Assembly (NCBI GenBank): GCA_965248685.1
Contig: CBDFKC010000002.1
Location: 868,001-932,000, forward strand
Length of the DNA: 64,000 nt
Direction of reading: 5' to 3'
Origin: VYFG01 sp965248685
GTDB lineage: Bacteria; Pseudomonadota; Gammaproteobacteria; Arenicellales; Poriferihabitantaceae
The notes under the pieces were generated by a model. That model was not told the DNA's origin. It saw only the letters and a program-made list of their open reading frames with translations, and ran no database searches. The translations under genes and the position numbers were made by a program. Below are positions 36,972-45,681 of this stretch, in pieces. Position 1 is the first letter of the stretch. Each line of letters starts with the position of its first letter.

Positions 36972-37286
36972 TTAAAGAGTCGAGAGATAACCGGCGATTG
37001 CTTCGATCTCCTCATCAGATAAACCTGCTACGATCCCTTTCATCTGCGCGGTTCCACCGTTGTTGCGAGCGCCACTTTTAATATCGGTAATTTGCTGAAT
37101 CAGATACCCCTTATTTTGTCCCGCAAGTTTTGGAATGACATCAGTGATGGGTTTCTTGCCTTCTGGGCCGTGACAGGCGAGGCAGGCTTTACCGGCAAAT
37201 AGCGCTGCTCCGTCCTGGGCGGATACGGTACCGCTACTCACAAACAGCACAATCAGGGCAGCAAAAACAGACATAAAGTTCTTCAT
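36972..37286 (-). CDS. Small periplasmic cytochrome c
   Basis: This class-I c-type cytochrome of 104 residues has an N-terminal signal peptide (cleavage near SAQD), one haem site CLACH, a downstream axial-Met candidate (AQMKGIVAGLSDEEIEAIAGYLSTL) and the conserved C-terminal helix. The frame can begin at a TTG 12 bp earlier, but the ATG at 37286 has GGAG 8 bp upstream, so I choose it. It probably transfers electrons; the SCO gene directly downstream... on the minus strand it precedes none, since SCO lies upstream (37343-37972). Confidence 0.92.
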   Translation of the reverse strand: MKNFMSVFAALIVLFVSSGTVSAQDGAALFAGKACLACHGPEGKKPITDVIPKLAGQNKGYLIQQITDIKSGARNNGGTAQMKGIVAGLSDEEIEAIAGYLSTL

Positions 37287-37342
37287 ATGGTTCTCCAAAA
37301 GTTGAATTGGTTGATTTGAATTGAGATTTTTCAGGGCAAAAC

Positions 37343-37972
37343 TTAAGATGCCGAATCAATATACTTCTTCATTATTTTCGCCATGCTCTGGGGATTCAAT
37401 ATGGGAGGGAACAAAGTTTGAAATTCCCCCTTCTGATCCATCAGGTAAAAATAGGATGAATGGGAAATTATCGGATCACCCTCCCAGTCGTTCTCGCCTT
37501 TACTCGGGGTTTGTTTATATGCTTTATAGGCCGTCTCAATCTGTCCTGGTTGTCCGGTCAAACCAATTAGCCCAGAGTGATACTTTGCCAGGGAGGATCT
37601 CAACGCCGCGGGCGTATCGCGCTCTGGATCCACTGTGATAACTAACGGAGAAAGTTTTTCCGTTAAAGGACCCAACAAATCGAGAGCTTTACCTAATCGG
37701 GACAATGATAAGGAACACATATTCTTACAGCTGGCGTAGCCAAAAAATACCAGCATATGTTTTCCTAAATAAGACTTATCCGTTACCGCATTGCCATTAT
37801 GGTCAATCAGCGAGAATTCGCCACCAACCGCTAGTGGAAAATCAGAACTATCCGTAATCTGGTCTGGAGAAACATTAATTCCGGGCTCATTCTGATCAGT
37901 GGTGCTATGGGCTTGGACGTTCGCGCCATAACCCAACAGAAAAATCAGCAATAAACTAAATTTGTTAATCAT
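37343..37972 (-). CDS. SCO1/SenC-family copper chaperone or thiol protein
   Basis: This 209-residue thioredoxin-fold protein has an N-terminal signal peptide (MINKFSLLLIFLLGYGANVQA). The copper-binding motif appears as GYASCKNMCSLSLSRL (CxxxC) and the partner histidine in ISHSSYFYLMD. SCO proteins deliver copper to the CuA site of cytochrome oxidase or act as thiol reductases. A cytochrome c gene follows after 56 bp and two secreted cysteine-containing proteins precede it, forming a probable redox/metal operon. Confidence 0.9.
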   Translation of the reverse strand: MINKFSLLLIFLLGYGANVQAHSTTDQNEPGINVSPDQITDSSDFPLAVGGEFSLIDHNGNAVTDKSYLGKHMLVFFGYASCKNMCSLSLSRLGKALDLLGPLTEKLSPLVITVDPERDTPAALRSSLAKYHSGLIGLTGQPGQIETAYKAYKQTPSKGENDWEGDPIISHSSYFYLMDQKGEFQTLFPPILNPQSMAKIMKKYIDSAS

Positions 37973-38011
37973 TTTTTAAGCAGTTAATACTATAAGGAAA
38001 CAGATCCGGTG

Positions 38012-38563
38012 TTATTTGAAATACTCCGCATCCTGCTCAAGGCCCAGTCCAAGATAACCATCTCGTTCGATAATGGTCCTGATCCGAGGATCCTTGCGAT
38101 ACCAGCGCTTGGCTTTCTTTGGTTTACCACCGTATTCTGCTGCCCAGGCCTTATGAAATCGGGTCGCTTTCTCCCACTTCTCACCGGGTAATCGCATCTT
38201 TTGCACCTGGAAAAATCTGACATTGCGATTTTCCGTAAACAGCCCATCCACCTCAATTTCCTGGCCACAAAAACCATACAATTCCTGCGCTGCACCGGTG
38301 TAGAGAGTCAGGTTTTTTGAAACCAATACAATGCCCTGGTCAGTGGTCATAAGTCCCAGCTGACGACTACCAGCGCCACATTCATCTGGACAGTCTCCGG
38401 TAAGGTGGCAGGTTATATCCACTACCGTTCCGCTAAATATGGCTTCTTTTTCATTGGTGATCCCCCAACTTTTCGCCGCATAAGCCGTGGTCGCGCCAAC
38501 ATTAATGACAAGCAATGCCACAGCAAGTGCCCAGAATTTCGAATTAAGTTTCTGATTCTTCAT
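38012..38563 (-). CDS. Secreted cysteine-containing protein, unrecognised family
   Basis: The 183-residue protein has a signal peptide (residues 1-29, ending TTAYAAKS). It contains a cluster ITCHLTGDCPDECGAGSRQLGLM and a later FCGQEIEVDG strand. The first part resembles the next upstream gene product: GTVVDITCH....C..C....GL....G lines up with GELMDTWCY....CAVWC..GG...GLL...G. Both may adopt a small OB-like beta fold with metal- or haem-binding cysteines. The C-terminal third is basic and Trp/Tyr-rich. It is encoded between the SCO gene and its paralogue on the same strand. Function unknown. Confidence 0.75.
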   Translation of the reverse strand: MKNQKLNSKFWALAVALLVINVGATTAYAAKSWGITNEKEAIFSGTVVDITCHLTGDCPDECGAGSRQLGLMTTDQGIVLVSKNLTLYTGAAQELYGFCGQEIEVDGLFTENRNVRFFQVQKMRLPGEKWEKATRFHKAWAAEYGGKPKKAKRWYRKDPRIRTIIERDGYLGLGLEQDAEYFK

Positions 38564-38583
38564 AATATGTTCCTTAATATTTA

Positions 38584-39045
38584 TTATGGCTTGGCTTCTG
38601 AGGGCAGAATACCGATGATTTTGTGGGTTAAGTTAACCACTCCCATGTCTTCAACTATTTCATCGATCATCAGATAATTAATGCCATCAAGCTCGTAAGT
38701 TTTACCGGTAACGGTTATCTCCCGACTTTGTAAATCAAGAATTTTCTGGTTGGCAACACTGGTCTTATCATCGCCCAGTCCCATTACCATGTATATCTTG
38801 CCATCACTCTTATCAAGCAACCCCACGGGAATGCCCCCTGCTGCGCACCACACGGCACAGACATGATGGGTCGTTCCTACAACGAAGTCGGATCCTCCCA
38901 TGATCTGGGACACATAGCACCAGGTATCCATTAACTCTCCGGTAATTGTCTGGGACTCGCCATCCACCCCATGGCTATTGCCAACCATAGATCCCCAAAG
39001 CAGCGCGAGCAACCCTGCTCGTTTTATAAGTTTCAGTTTCTTCAT
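38584..39045 (-). CDS. Secreted cysteine-containing protein, unrecognised family
   Basis: The 153-residue protein has a basic-hydrophobic signal peptide (cleavage near NSHG). The core has ITGELMDTWCY, HHVCAVWCAAGGIPVGLLDKSDGKIYMVMG and REITVTGKTYELDGINYLMID, which suggests a small beta-barrel. The Cys/His set (C, HH, CxxxC) could bind metal. It is the first gene of the four-gene minus-strand operon with its relative, SCO and cytochrome c. No family name is assigned. Confidence 0.75.
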   Translation of the reverse strand: MKKLKLIKRAGLLALLWGSMVGNSHGVDGESQTITGELMDTWCYVSQIMGGSDFVVGTTHHVCAVWCAAGGIPVGLLDKSDGKIYMVMGLGDDKTSVANQKILDLQSREITVTGKTYELDGINYLMIDEIVEDMGVVNLTHKIIGILPSEAKP

Positions 39046-39274
39046 TAAAGTTCCCTCAGAGTATGAGATAGTTAAAAATTTTCCAGGTAGACCTAATCAT
39101 CTACCAATGGTTCATATCAATCAAGTTTTGCCAGACAATAACCAATCAGTAGTATTTTCTAGCTCATATGGATTGACGAACAATCAATTAGTTCCCGGGT
39201 ATTTGCGCTCTATCCCCACTCTGTATTTTGGGCTATCATTTGTTTATTAAATCCCTTAAATCATTCGTTTAAAT

Positions 39275-39811
39275 ATGAAATATGTGAATAGAATCGCCCT
39301 CCCCTTTTGCCTACTTTTTGTCAGCCATGTCGCGATGGCTCAGGAATCAAGCACCGAGCAGGAGGAAATGGAACCGAATACCGAATTAAAAAACTTTGAA
39401 AACTGGTCAGTGCAATGTTCCAGAAATTCTGAATCTGGGGAAAAAGCCTGCGCCCTGTTTACTCAGGTGACATTAGAAAATGGACAACGCCTGCTCACTC
39501 TTCAAATTCGAGACATTAGTAGGGACCCGAACAATTCTGGGCCCAACTACGTCGCCATTGTTACAGTTCCTTTGGGCGTACACTTACCCAGTGGAATACG
39601 CATGCAAGTGGATGATACAAAGGCCCTCGAACTGATTTATGAACGTTGTGACCAGGGCGGCTGCTACGCAGGCACTGCGGTAGGTGAAACCTTGTCCGCT
39701 GCACTTAAGGCAGGCAAAGACTGCATCATTTCATTCAATAATCTTGAAGGCAAGACGCTCAAGGCCACCCTTCCTCTCAAAGGATATACCGCAGGATTTA
39801 ATGCGCTCTAG
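39275..39811 (+). CDS. Invasion-associated locus B (IalB) family protein
   Basis: The 178-residue protein has a signal peptide (cleavage near AMAQ) and the IalB core: NFENWSVQCSR, then TVPLGVHLPSGIRMQVDD, ERCDQGGCYAGTAV and LKAGKDCIISF. Four cysteines probably form disulfides. The family is named for a Bartonella invasion factor but is widespread in non-pathogens, with no known biochemistry. It is 71 bp upstream of the citrate synthase start, on the same strand. Confidence 0.88.
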   Translation: MKYVNRIALPFCLLFVSHVAMAQESSTEQEEMEPNTELKNFENWSVQCSRNSESGEKACALFTQVTLENGQRLLTLQIRDISRDPNNSGPNYVAIVTVPLGVHLPSGIRMQVDDTKALELIYERCDQGGCYAGTAVGETLSAALKAGKDCIISFNNLEGKTLKATLPLKGYTAGFNAL

Positions 39812-39882
39812 ATAGTGAAAGTTAGAAATCAAAAACAAACCGAAATTTGAATTTTTCAAATACCATTAATAGGAGAAATAAA

Positions 39883-41169
39883 ATGACTAAGACCGTTCAA
39901 TTAACCATCGATGGGACCAGCCACGAATTGCCTGTAACCACAGGAAGTGAGAATGAAGACGCAATTGATATATCCAAACTCCGCAGTTTGACCGGTCATA
40001 TAACGTTAGATGTTGGTTTTAAGAATACTGGTTCAACCAGAAGTGCGATTACCTTTCTAGACGGAGAAAAAGGAATTTTGCGCTACCGGGGCTATCCCAT
40101 CGAACAGCTGGCGGAACAAGCCGAGTTTCTCGAAGTGGCTTATTTGCTGATTTATGGGGATTTACCATCCAAAGGGGAGTACGAATCTTTCAAGTCAAGT
40201 ATCACCAATCATACGATTGTGCATGAAGACATGAAGGCCTTTTTTGAAGCCTATCCATCCAAAGCACATCCTATGGGAATCCTGGCTGCATCGCTATGCA
40301 CGCTTTCGACGTTTTACCCCGAGTCCCAGGACCCGAATCGTCCTCCGGAAGCGGTTAACCTCACCATTCACCGCCTAATGGCCAAGGTTCCCACCCTCGC
40401 CGCATGGGCCTATAAAAACGCGATGCGTCACCCGGCAATGTATCCGCTGAACAAATTTAATTACTGCGAAAATTTTCTGCATATGATGTTCGCAATGCCG
40501 TCAGAGGATTACCAGCCAGATCCTATCGTCGTCAAGGCCTTAAACAAGCTGCTGATTCTGCACGCAGACCATGAACAAAACTGTTCAACATCCACGGTAC
40601 GGGTAGTGGGCTCATCCCAGGCCAATCTATATGCATCGGTATCCGCCGGTGTTTCCGCGCTGTGGGGGCCGCTTCACGGTGGCGCCAACCAAGCAGTTAT
40701 CGAAATGCTGGAAACCATCAAGAATGACGGAGGCGACCTCGATAAGTGGATAGCCAAGGCAAAAGACAAAGAAGATCCTTTCCGCTTGATGGGTTTCGGT
40801 CACAGGGTCTATAAAAACTTTGATCCAAGAGCGACTATCATTCAGAAAGCAGCAGACGAAGTGCTAGGGGCGCTTGGTGTGGTAGACCCAGTACTTGATA
40901 TCGCCAAACAGGTCGAGCAAGTCGCACTAAATGACGAATACTTCAAATCAAGAGGCTTATATCCCAACGTCGATTTCTACTCCGGAATCATCTATCGCGC
41001 CCTCGGCATTCCTACCGAGATGTTTACCGTCATGTTTGCCCTGGGACGGCTTCCGGGGTGGATTGCACAATGGAAAGAAATGGTCGAAGAAGGCCAGCCA
41101 ATCGGCAGACCCCGACAAGTATATATCGGTGAAACCGAGCGGGATTATGTTGCGATTGCGAACAGGTAA
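39883..41169 (+). CDS. gltA: Citrate synthase, type I hexameric
   Basis: The 428-residue enzyme begins MTKTVQLTIDGTSHELPV, the small N-terminal domain of NADH-regulated gammaproteobacterial GltA, and has the active-site segments LHADHEQNCSTSTVRVVGSS, LWGPLHGGANQAVIEML, LMGFGHRVYKNFDPRA and NVDFYSGIIYRALGIP. It condenses oxaloacetate and acetyl-CoA. The frame runs further upstream from a TTG, but the ATG at 39883 has AGGAG 8 bp before it. Confidence 0.97.
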   Translation: MTKTVQLTIDGTSHELPVTTGSENEDAIDISKLRSLTGHITLDVGFKNTGSTRSAITFLDGEKGILRYRGYPIEQLAEQAEFLEVAYLLIYGDLPSKGEYESFKSSITNHTIVHEDMKAFFEAYPSKAHPMGILAASLCTLSTFYPESQDPNRPPEAVNLTIHRLMAKVPTLAAWAYKNAMRHPAMYPLNKFNYCENFLHMMFAMPSEDYQPDPIVVKALNKLLILHADHEQNCSTSTVRVVGSSQANLYASVSAGVSALWGPLHGGANQAVIEMLETIKNDGGDLDKWIAKAKDKEDPFRLMGFGHRVYKNFDPRATIIQKAADEVLGALGVVDPVLDIAKQVEQVALNDEYFKSRGLYPNVDFYSGIIYRALGIPTEMFTVMFALGRLPGWIAQWKEMVEEGQPIGRPRQVYIGETERDYVAIANR

Positions 41170-41243
41170 TCTGCGGATTAAACTTGCCGAAAGTTTTGTA
41201 TTCGGTAAATTGGAAATAGACAATTAGAGTTTAAGAATGATAA

Positions 41244-41274
41244 CTCTGTGCCGGTTTTACTAATCGGCACGGAG
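41244..41274. terminator. Hairpin between gltA and convergent gene
   Basis: A 10-bp stem with one G-U pair (41244-41253 with 41265-41274) lies after gltA; the following T-tract is weak. It probably terminates transcription between convergent genes. Confidence 0.5.
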
Positions 41275-41293
41275 ATTTAGTCCACCATTGATC

Positions 41294-41827
41294 TCAGATA
41301 TTGACTGTATTTAAACTCTGCGCTCTCCACTCCATCAAACGATAAACACCCTGATCCTCGACTTCATTGAATCCGAGTCGGGTATATAGCGTCATCGCAG
41401 GATTTTCTTTTTCGACGTGAATTGTGACAGATTTTCCATGAGTATGTGCTTCGTCGAGAATTTCCTGCATCAGATTTTCACCTATTCCCTGCCCTCGGAA
41501 CTCCGATAATAAAGCGATATCGATCACTCGAATTTCCGTATCACGCCGGTCAATATAGAGTCGACCAATTCGCTGATTTTCAAATATTACCAATTCGAAA
41601 TTCGCAGCGGTAAAGGTATCCTGATAGAACTTATGTTGAGCGTTGAATTGCATATCCAGAAATTCATCCTTTTCCTGAATGTTCCAGGGAACTAATTTCA
41701 TTTCTTCCTCCCGTGTCGATCCATAGAGTTTCCGCAGGAACTTTCTGTCTGAAGACTTGATTGGCCTCAGTTCGAGTTTTGTTATCTTTCGTTTCAACTT
41801 GGTTTTAAAGTAAAAATAAACAAACAC
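41294..41827 (-). CDS. GNAT-family N-acetyltransferase
   Basis: Up to 177 residues: LELRPIKSSDRKFLRKLYGSTR at the N-terminus, then the acetyl-CoA site IALLSEFRGQGIGENLMQEIL (Q/RxxGxG/A-type) and the C-terminal NPAMTLYTRLGFNEVEDQGVYRLMEW. The start is uncertain: GTG at 41827 precedes a hydrophobic-basic stretch, and a TTG at 41797 would start nearer the conserved domain. It directly follows the glycosyltransferase gene (12-bp gap). It may modify a sugar or a neighbouring protein; the acceptor is unknown. Confidence 0.87.
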   Translation of the reverse strand: MFVYFYFKTKLKRKITKLELRPIKSSDRKFLRKLYGSTREEEMKLVPWNIQEKDEFLDMQFNAQHKFYQDTFTAANFELVIFENQRIGRLYIDRRDTEIRVIDIALLSEFRGQGIGENLMQEILDEAHTHGKSVTIHVEKENPAMTLYTRLGFNEVEDQGVYRLMEWRAQSLNTVNI

Positions 41828-41838
41828 TATTCACAAAA

Positions 41839-43047
41839 TTAACGCTCGACTACTTCCGTAAAAACTCGATCCCATTGCTGGCTGATATTGTCCCATTGAA
41901 ACTGATCCGAAACCACATGGGAGTAACAGCGTGACGCAGTGTTTTCACGTAGCTGCCTGTCCGTGTAAAGTTTTTCTAAAGCGGCCGAAATTTCAGCTAC
42001 TGCAACTTCTGATAACTCTAGGGGGGAAAATTCAGGCACATAAGAATTACTGATAGCAACCGTCTCCCCAACGCCCTGCCAGATTTCCTCGCAGGCGCTG
42101 TGATTGGGAACTATCTGGGTACGGCAAGTAGCTGCGTGTTCCATACTAACCATACCCCAGCCCTCGCCCATGGATGTATTAAGCCCAACATCACAGGCAT
42201 TATATATTTCGTTCATCCCTGCATCATCTATATAGGCCAGGTCTGGTTCACTTAGTACCACGCGGTCAGTAATTTCCGCCTCGGTTATCCATTCCTTAAG
42301 TCGCTGATACTCTTGTTCAAACATAACCGCATGGTGCAAATACAAAATCACGTTGTCGGGCTTGCCTCGGCTAAATGCCGCAAACCCCTGAATCGTCAAA
42401 TCAATGCGTTTACGTGAATGCGGTCTGTTTGCATTGAGTATAATAAAAGAAGTTTCGGGATTGACAAGAATTGGAAAATATTTATGTTTGAGTGCAACAC
42501 GTTGATCTATCGGAAAAAACACACTGGTGTCGACCCCATGGGGTATGACTTCCAGTACCGGCCGATAGGATTCAACATATTCGTTAGAACAATCGAAGGC
42601 TTGTTCCAGCTCCTGCCGGGCGAATGTGGTATAGGCTACCAACTTAGCTAGATAAGTCAGGCCTTCGCAGACAAAAGGTTCAACGATCTTGCCATCGATA
42701 GCGGCATAGGCCACGAATGGAATTCGTTTTGATTCCTCGGCGCATATGACGCCATAGTTTGCCAACATCCAAACATCATTGAGTAGAAATACGAAATCAG
42801 GATTTAACTCTGCAATCCGCTTCTTCAGATGGTATGCACCATAAACATCCCCTCCTTCGAGATTATTTGGGTAAATGGTTACTTTGCCTGTTATAACAGG
42901 ACCCTTGTAACCCAATCCAATAAAATGAAATTCATAGGCATCAGACAGAAAACGCGTAATGGTTTCCATCACCCTAGACAGTCCGGTGGCCGGTCTATAA
43001 AACCCGACGCATACACCTACCTTTTTTCGCCCAGATCCTCGATTCAC
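41839..43047 (-). CDS. GT4-type glycosyltransferase
   Basis: The 402-residue GT-B enzyme has VGVCVGFYRPATGLSRVMETI at the N-terminus, VIPHGVDTSVFFP at the interdomain junction, a donor-lobe start (SFIILNANRPHSRKRIDLTIQGFAAF), and the C-terminal GLNTSMGEGWGMVSMEHAATCRTQIVPNHSACEEI segment with the conserved acidic residue. It shares its operon with a GNAT gene and, upstream, with two genes of unknown family, which suggests glycosylation of a local product. Confidence 0.88.
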   Translation of the reverse strand: MNRGSGRKKVGVCVGFYRPATGLSRVMETITRFLSDAYEFHFIGLGYKGPVITGKVTIYPNNLEGGDVYGAYHLKKRIAELNPDFVFLLNDVWMLANYGVICAEESKRIPFVAYAAIDGKIVEPFVCEGLTYLAKLVAYTTFARQELEQAFDCSNEYVESYRPVLEVIPHGVDTSVFFPIDQRVALKHKYFPILVNPETSFIILNANRPHSRKRIDLTIQGFAAFSRGKPDNVILYLHHAVMFEQEYQRLKEWITEAEITDRVVLSEPDLAYIDDAGMNEIYNACDVGLNTSMGEGWGMVSMEHAATCRTQIVPNHSACEEIWQGVGETVAISNSYVPEFSPLELSEVAVAEISAALEKLYTDRQLRENTASRCYSHVVSDQFQWDNISQQWDRVFTEVVER

Positions 43048-43095
43048 ACTCCGCTAATATGGTCAGCCCAACGCTTATAGTCGGTAAACTTCCAG

Positions 43096-43617
43096 TTAGG
43101 TAATCTGCACCGGCGCATAAGTCGTTTGACCATTGCATTCCACCGGCATCAACTGAAACGCAAGATAGCCGGAATTGAAATAATCCACCGTCTCGAATCC
43201 GGGCTGATCCCGGGTATCCATGGTAGCGACCAACCCATAGTTAGGGAAGCCGAAGATACCTGACCCAGTTTGCTCGACCATCTGTTCCGTTTTAGCCAAC
43301 TCAGCTCCGGAACCAGCTGCACGTAAGAAAGCAGTCAATGGATTCTGTGGAATGGATCTGGCCGGAAGGTTTAGAAACGTAAAACACAGCAGCACCAGAG
43401 GATCATTCTCATGGGCCACCACTTCGCTCGGTACATCAGTATTACTTTTAGAGGTAACATCAAATACCGCAGGACCTGCTGGCTCTTTCAAGTCAATTCC
43501 GTAGTACCAGAAACCCTGACTCGGTGAATTCGCTGGCGGTTTGATATGTTTTGAACCTATCCAAATCCCTGAGTACTTTGAGTCAATGGATACGGTAATC
43601 GGAATATTTGAACTCAT
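43096..43617 (-). CDS. Unrecognised protein, paralogue of the upstream gene
   Basis: The 173-residue protein has no signal peptide. It aligns along its length with the product of 43673-44191: IPITVS..., GFWYYGIDLKEPAGPAVFDVTSKSNTDVP against QFWWVGLNLNDPAGAPVFEDVSSDNTSVP, LLCFTFLNLPARSIPQNPLTAFL against LCFAFFQVFASHLPTGPLYQFL, and a final F.LMPVECNGQTTYAPV against FEFMPVDINGKTIYAPV. A strong AGGAGG precedes the ATG. It resembles no family I can name. Proximity to collar-domain and DUF6916-like genes suggests a common export or surface system. Confidence 0.75.
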   Translation of the reverse strand: MSSNIPITVSIDSKYSGIWIGSKHIKPPANSPSQGFWYYGIDLKEPAGPAVFDVTSKSNTDVPSEVVAHENDPLVLLCFTFLNLPARSIPQNPLTAFLRAAGSGAELAKTEQMVEQTGSGIFGFPNYGLVATMDTRDQPGFETVDYFNSGYLAFQLMPVECNGQTTYAPVQIT

Positions 43618-43672
43618 GCTACGCGCCTCCTAAATTTATTAAAGTTAGATATTGCCGACTATTCTTTGTCAG

Positions 43673-44191
43673 TTAATTATTCATTACCGGTGCGTAAATA
43701 GTTTTGCCATTGATATCAACTGGCATAAACTCAAATGTCATAATGGGATCACTATTCATATCCAACACCTCAAACCCAGGCTCATCATTTTCCAACAATG
43801 TTGCAGCCAGGTTATAGGCAGCTCCGTCCAATAAGTTAGAGCCTGATTGCGCGACGATCTGTTCCAATCGCCTTAACTGCTTGCCCGCACCGATAGAAAT
43901 CAGAAATTGGTACAATGGACCTGTTGGCAGGTGAGATGCGAACACCTGAAAAAAGGCAAAGCATAAAAACACATCTGGATTACCTGCCTGTGCAGAAACA
44001 ACCGAAGGTACTGAAGTATTATCTGACGAAACATCTTCAAAAACCGGTGCTCCGGCGGGATCATTTAGGTTCAATCCCACCCACCAGAATTGATTAACGC
44101 CCTTACTCGGACCAAAGTACTTTTTTTTACCGACATAAAGTTCTGGTCCACCCCTTATTCCCCCGCTAAACGTTACTGGAATATTAGCCAT
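43673..44191 (-). CDS. Unrecognised protein, paralogue of the downstream gene
   Basis: A 172-residue protein without signal peptide, beta-rich in appearance, with the shared WVGLNLNDPAGAPVFEDVSS and FEFMPVDINGKTIYAPV blocks. About one third of positions look identical to its paralogue by eye. GAGGGG precedes the ATG. It is the first gene of a four-gene minus-strand operon (two paralogues, glycosyltransferase, GNAT). Function unknown. Confidence 0.75.
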   Translation of the reverse strand: MANIPVTFSGGIRGGPELYVGKKKYFGPSKGVNQFWWVGLNLNDPAGAPVFEDVSSDNTSVPSVVSAQAGNPDVFLCFAFFQVFASHLPTGPLYQFLISIGAGKQLRRLEQIVAQSGSNLLDGAAYNLAATLLENDEPGFEVLDMNSDPIMTFEFMPVDINGKTIYAPVMNN

Positions 44192-44619
44192 CTTACCCCT
44201 CTTCTGCGTTGATAAAATTCCTGAAATTATTCTAGCATATCGCGTATCAATTTAAACCCATAGAGAGCAATATGTTGCTAAATATCGTGTTTACAATTGT
44301 TCTCTGAAAGCACCAAATGACTATGTTGGGAATAGTAGCTAAGTACTTATTCCGGTATTATCCATCGGTCGCAGGATTGCTTCCAGTTCTCGCTAGTTTT
44401 AACTTTCCAATTGGAAGCCATTTCGATAAACCATGAATTCACCCAGAAGACACTTTCTTAGGTTCTACTTGGCAATTACCGCAAGGTTGATAAGGCCTCA
44501 TCAGAGATAGGTTTTTAGAAGGCGGTGAACAAACGACCGCCTACGTATTATTCTGTGAAGCAGCCATTAAACGCCTCTGAGTAGAATTTTGGCCAACAAT
44601 ATCCAATAATGCAATTCTT
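44192..44619. other. Divergent intergenic region, 428 bp
   Basis: The region lies between the minus-strand paralogue operon and the plus-strand DUF6916-like gene. It contains a 7-bp inverted repeat AGGCGGT/ACCGCCT (44520-44526 and 44536-44542) without a T-tract, and CCAATTGGAAGCC at about 44413. No gene is visible. Confidence 0.4.
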
Positions 44620-44919
44620 ATGACGCAGCAGCTTTCTAAAATCCTGTTTGATTCACTTAAAGATACAGAATTTACGATCCGTTTGAGTGACGACAAATTA
44701 ATCAAAGCCATATTGATTGAAGTAGGTACTGTGAGAGTTGAGCCAGTACCTGATGGTCAGAATGAACCATTTTCATTAATTTTTCAAACCGCAAATGATT
44801 TACTTCTCGAACAACAAATATATGAAATAAACCATCCGGATATAGATCCAGTTGGTATTTTTCTTGTACCTTTGGGTCCAAGTGATGACAGCATGGAATA
44901 CGAAGCAGTGTTTACCTGA
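44620..44919 (+). CDS. DUF6916-like small protein
   Basis: This 99-residue protein has no signal peptide. It reads FTIRLSDDKLIKAILIEVGTV, then PFSLIFQTANDLLLEQQIYEINHPDIDPVGIFLVPLGPSDDSMEYEAVFT. The end pattern (Q.IYE..H.....IFLVP......YEAVF) is that of the DUF6916 family as I remember it. The same pattern ends the next gene. Family members are often encoded near phage-collar-domain proteins. Function unknown. Confidence 0.7.
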   Translation: MTQQLSKILFDSLKDTEFTIRLSDDKLIKAILIEVGTVRVEPVPDGQNEPFSLIFQTANDLLLEQQIYEINHPDIDPVGIFLVPLGPSDDSMEYEAVFT

Positions 44920-45154
44920 GGGATTTTTGCTTAGATATAGGATTTTCTCCCAGAACCCTACGCCGCAACAAAAACCAGTAATAGCAGTATTAATTCTGCT
45001 TTGCCCTATTGATTTCAGGAAGACAATCAATATCAATGGTAGATTGGAAGATATTCCAGTATTATTAGCAACCGGTAGGTCAGATTCTTGGTTGATAGGT
45101 AGCCATCAATCTAAATAAAATTAATGTATTTATCGAAGTACGCGGAAGGATATT

Positions 45155-45640
45155 ATGAGCACACCTAGAAGAGAATTTCTGCAAACTGGTTTGACCCTAA
45201 GCGCATTATTAGTCGGTGCGGTTCAATCAAAATTAGTCAGCGCGACAACATCCGCATCGGAAATATTTAGCTTTGCCAATTTAGCCCAACCTCAACTGGT
45301 ATTCACCGGCTACCCGACGGAACAGGGATTTACCGACATGATCGGCGAAATATTCTGGGTTGACATGGGCGCGGCGGAAACGATGTTGCGTCTCAAACTT
45401 GTTAACGTGGTAAATCAAGGCATCAATACTTTTATTGTCGTCTTCAAAACCAAGGACAAACGCAAATTATCTCAGGACACCTACCGCATGGATCACGCCA
45501 CCGCGGGCCCCATTCCCATGTTTATGGGACATAACCCGGTAACTGAGAAAAAATACCACGAAAAGTTTGTCAAAAATGGTAGGCAGAAAACAGCTCGCGT
45601 GTATTACTACGAAGCAGTGTTTAACTTCGCTGCCAGCTAA
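45155..45640 (+). CDS. Tat-exported DUF6916-like protein
   Basis: The 161-residue protein begins with a twin-arginine signal (STPRREFLQTGLTLSALLVG), so it is exported folded by Tat. The mature part has IGEIFWVDMGAAETMLRLKLVNVVNQGINTFIVVFKTKDKRKLSQDTYRMDH and ends YYYEAVFNF, matching the layout of the upstream small protein (strand, F.V.F, L.Q.TY.M.H, YEAVF). GGAAGGA precedes the ATG. Two family members in tandem, one exported and one not, suggests partners on both sides of the membrane. Confidence 0.75.
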   Translation: MSTPRREFLQTGLTLSALLVGAVQSKLVSATTSASEIFSFANLAQPQLVFTGYPTEQGFTDMIGEIFWVDMGAAETMLRLKLVNVVNQGINTFIVVFKTKDKRKLSQDTYRMDHATAGPIPMFMGHNPVTEKKYHEKFVKNGRQKTARVYYYEAVFNFAAS

Positions 45641-45655
45641 ACTCCCAAATATCTC

Positions 45656-45678
45656 CAATAGGGTCAGACTCGATTGAC
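45656..45678 (-). repeat. Left terminal repeat of RAYT-type element
   Basis: The 23 bases match, in inverted orientation, 46424-46446 on the other side of the transposase gene. The core is the 18-bp repeat GAGTCTGACCCTATTGCC family. Confidence 0.7.
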
Positions 45679-45681
45679 CGG

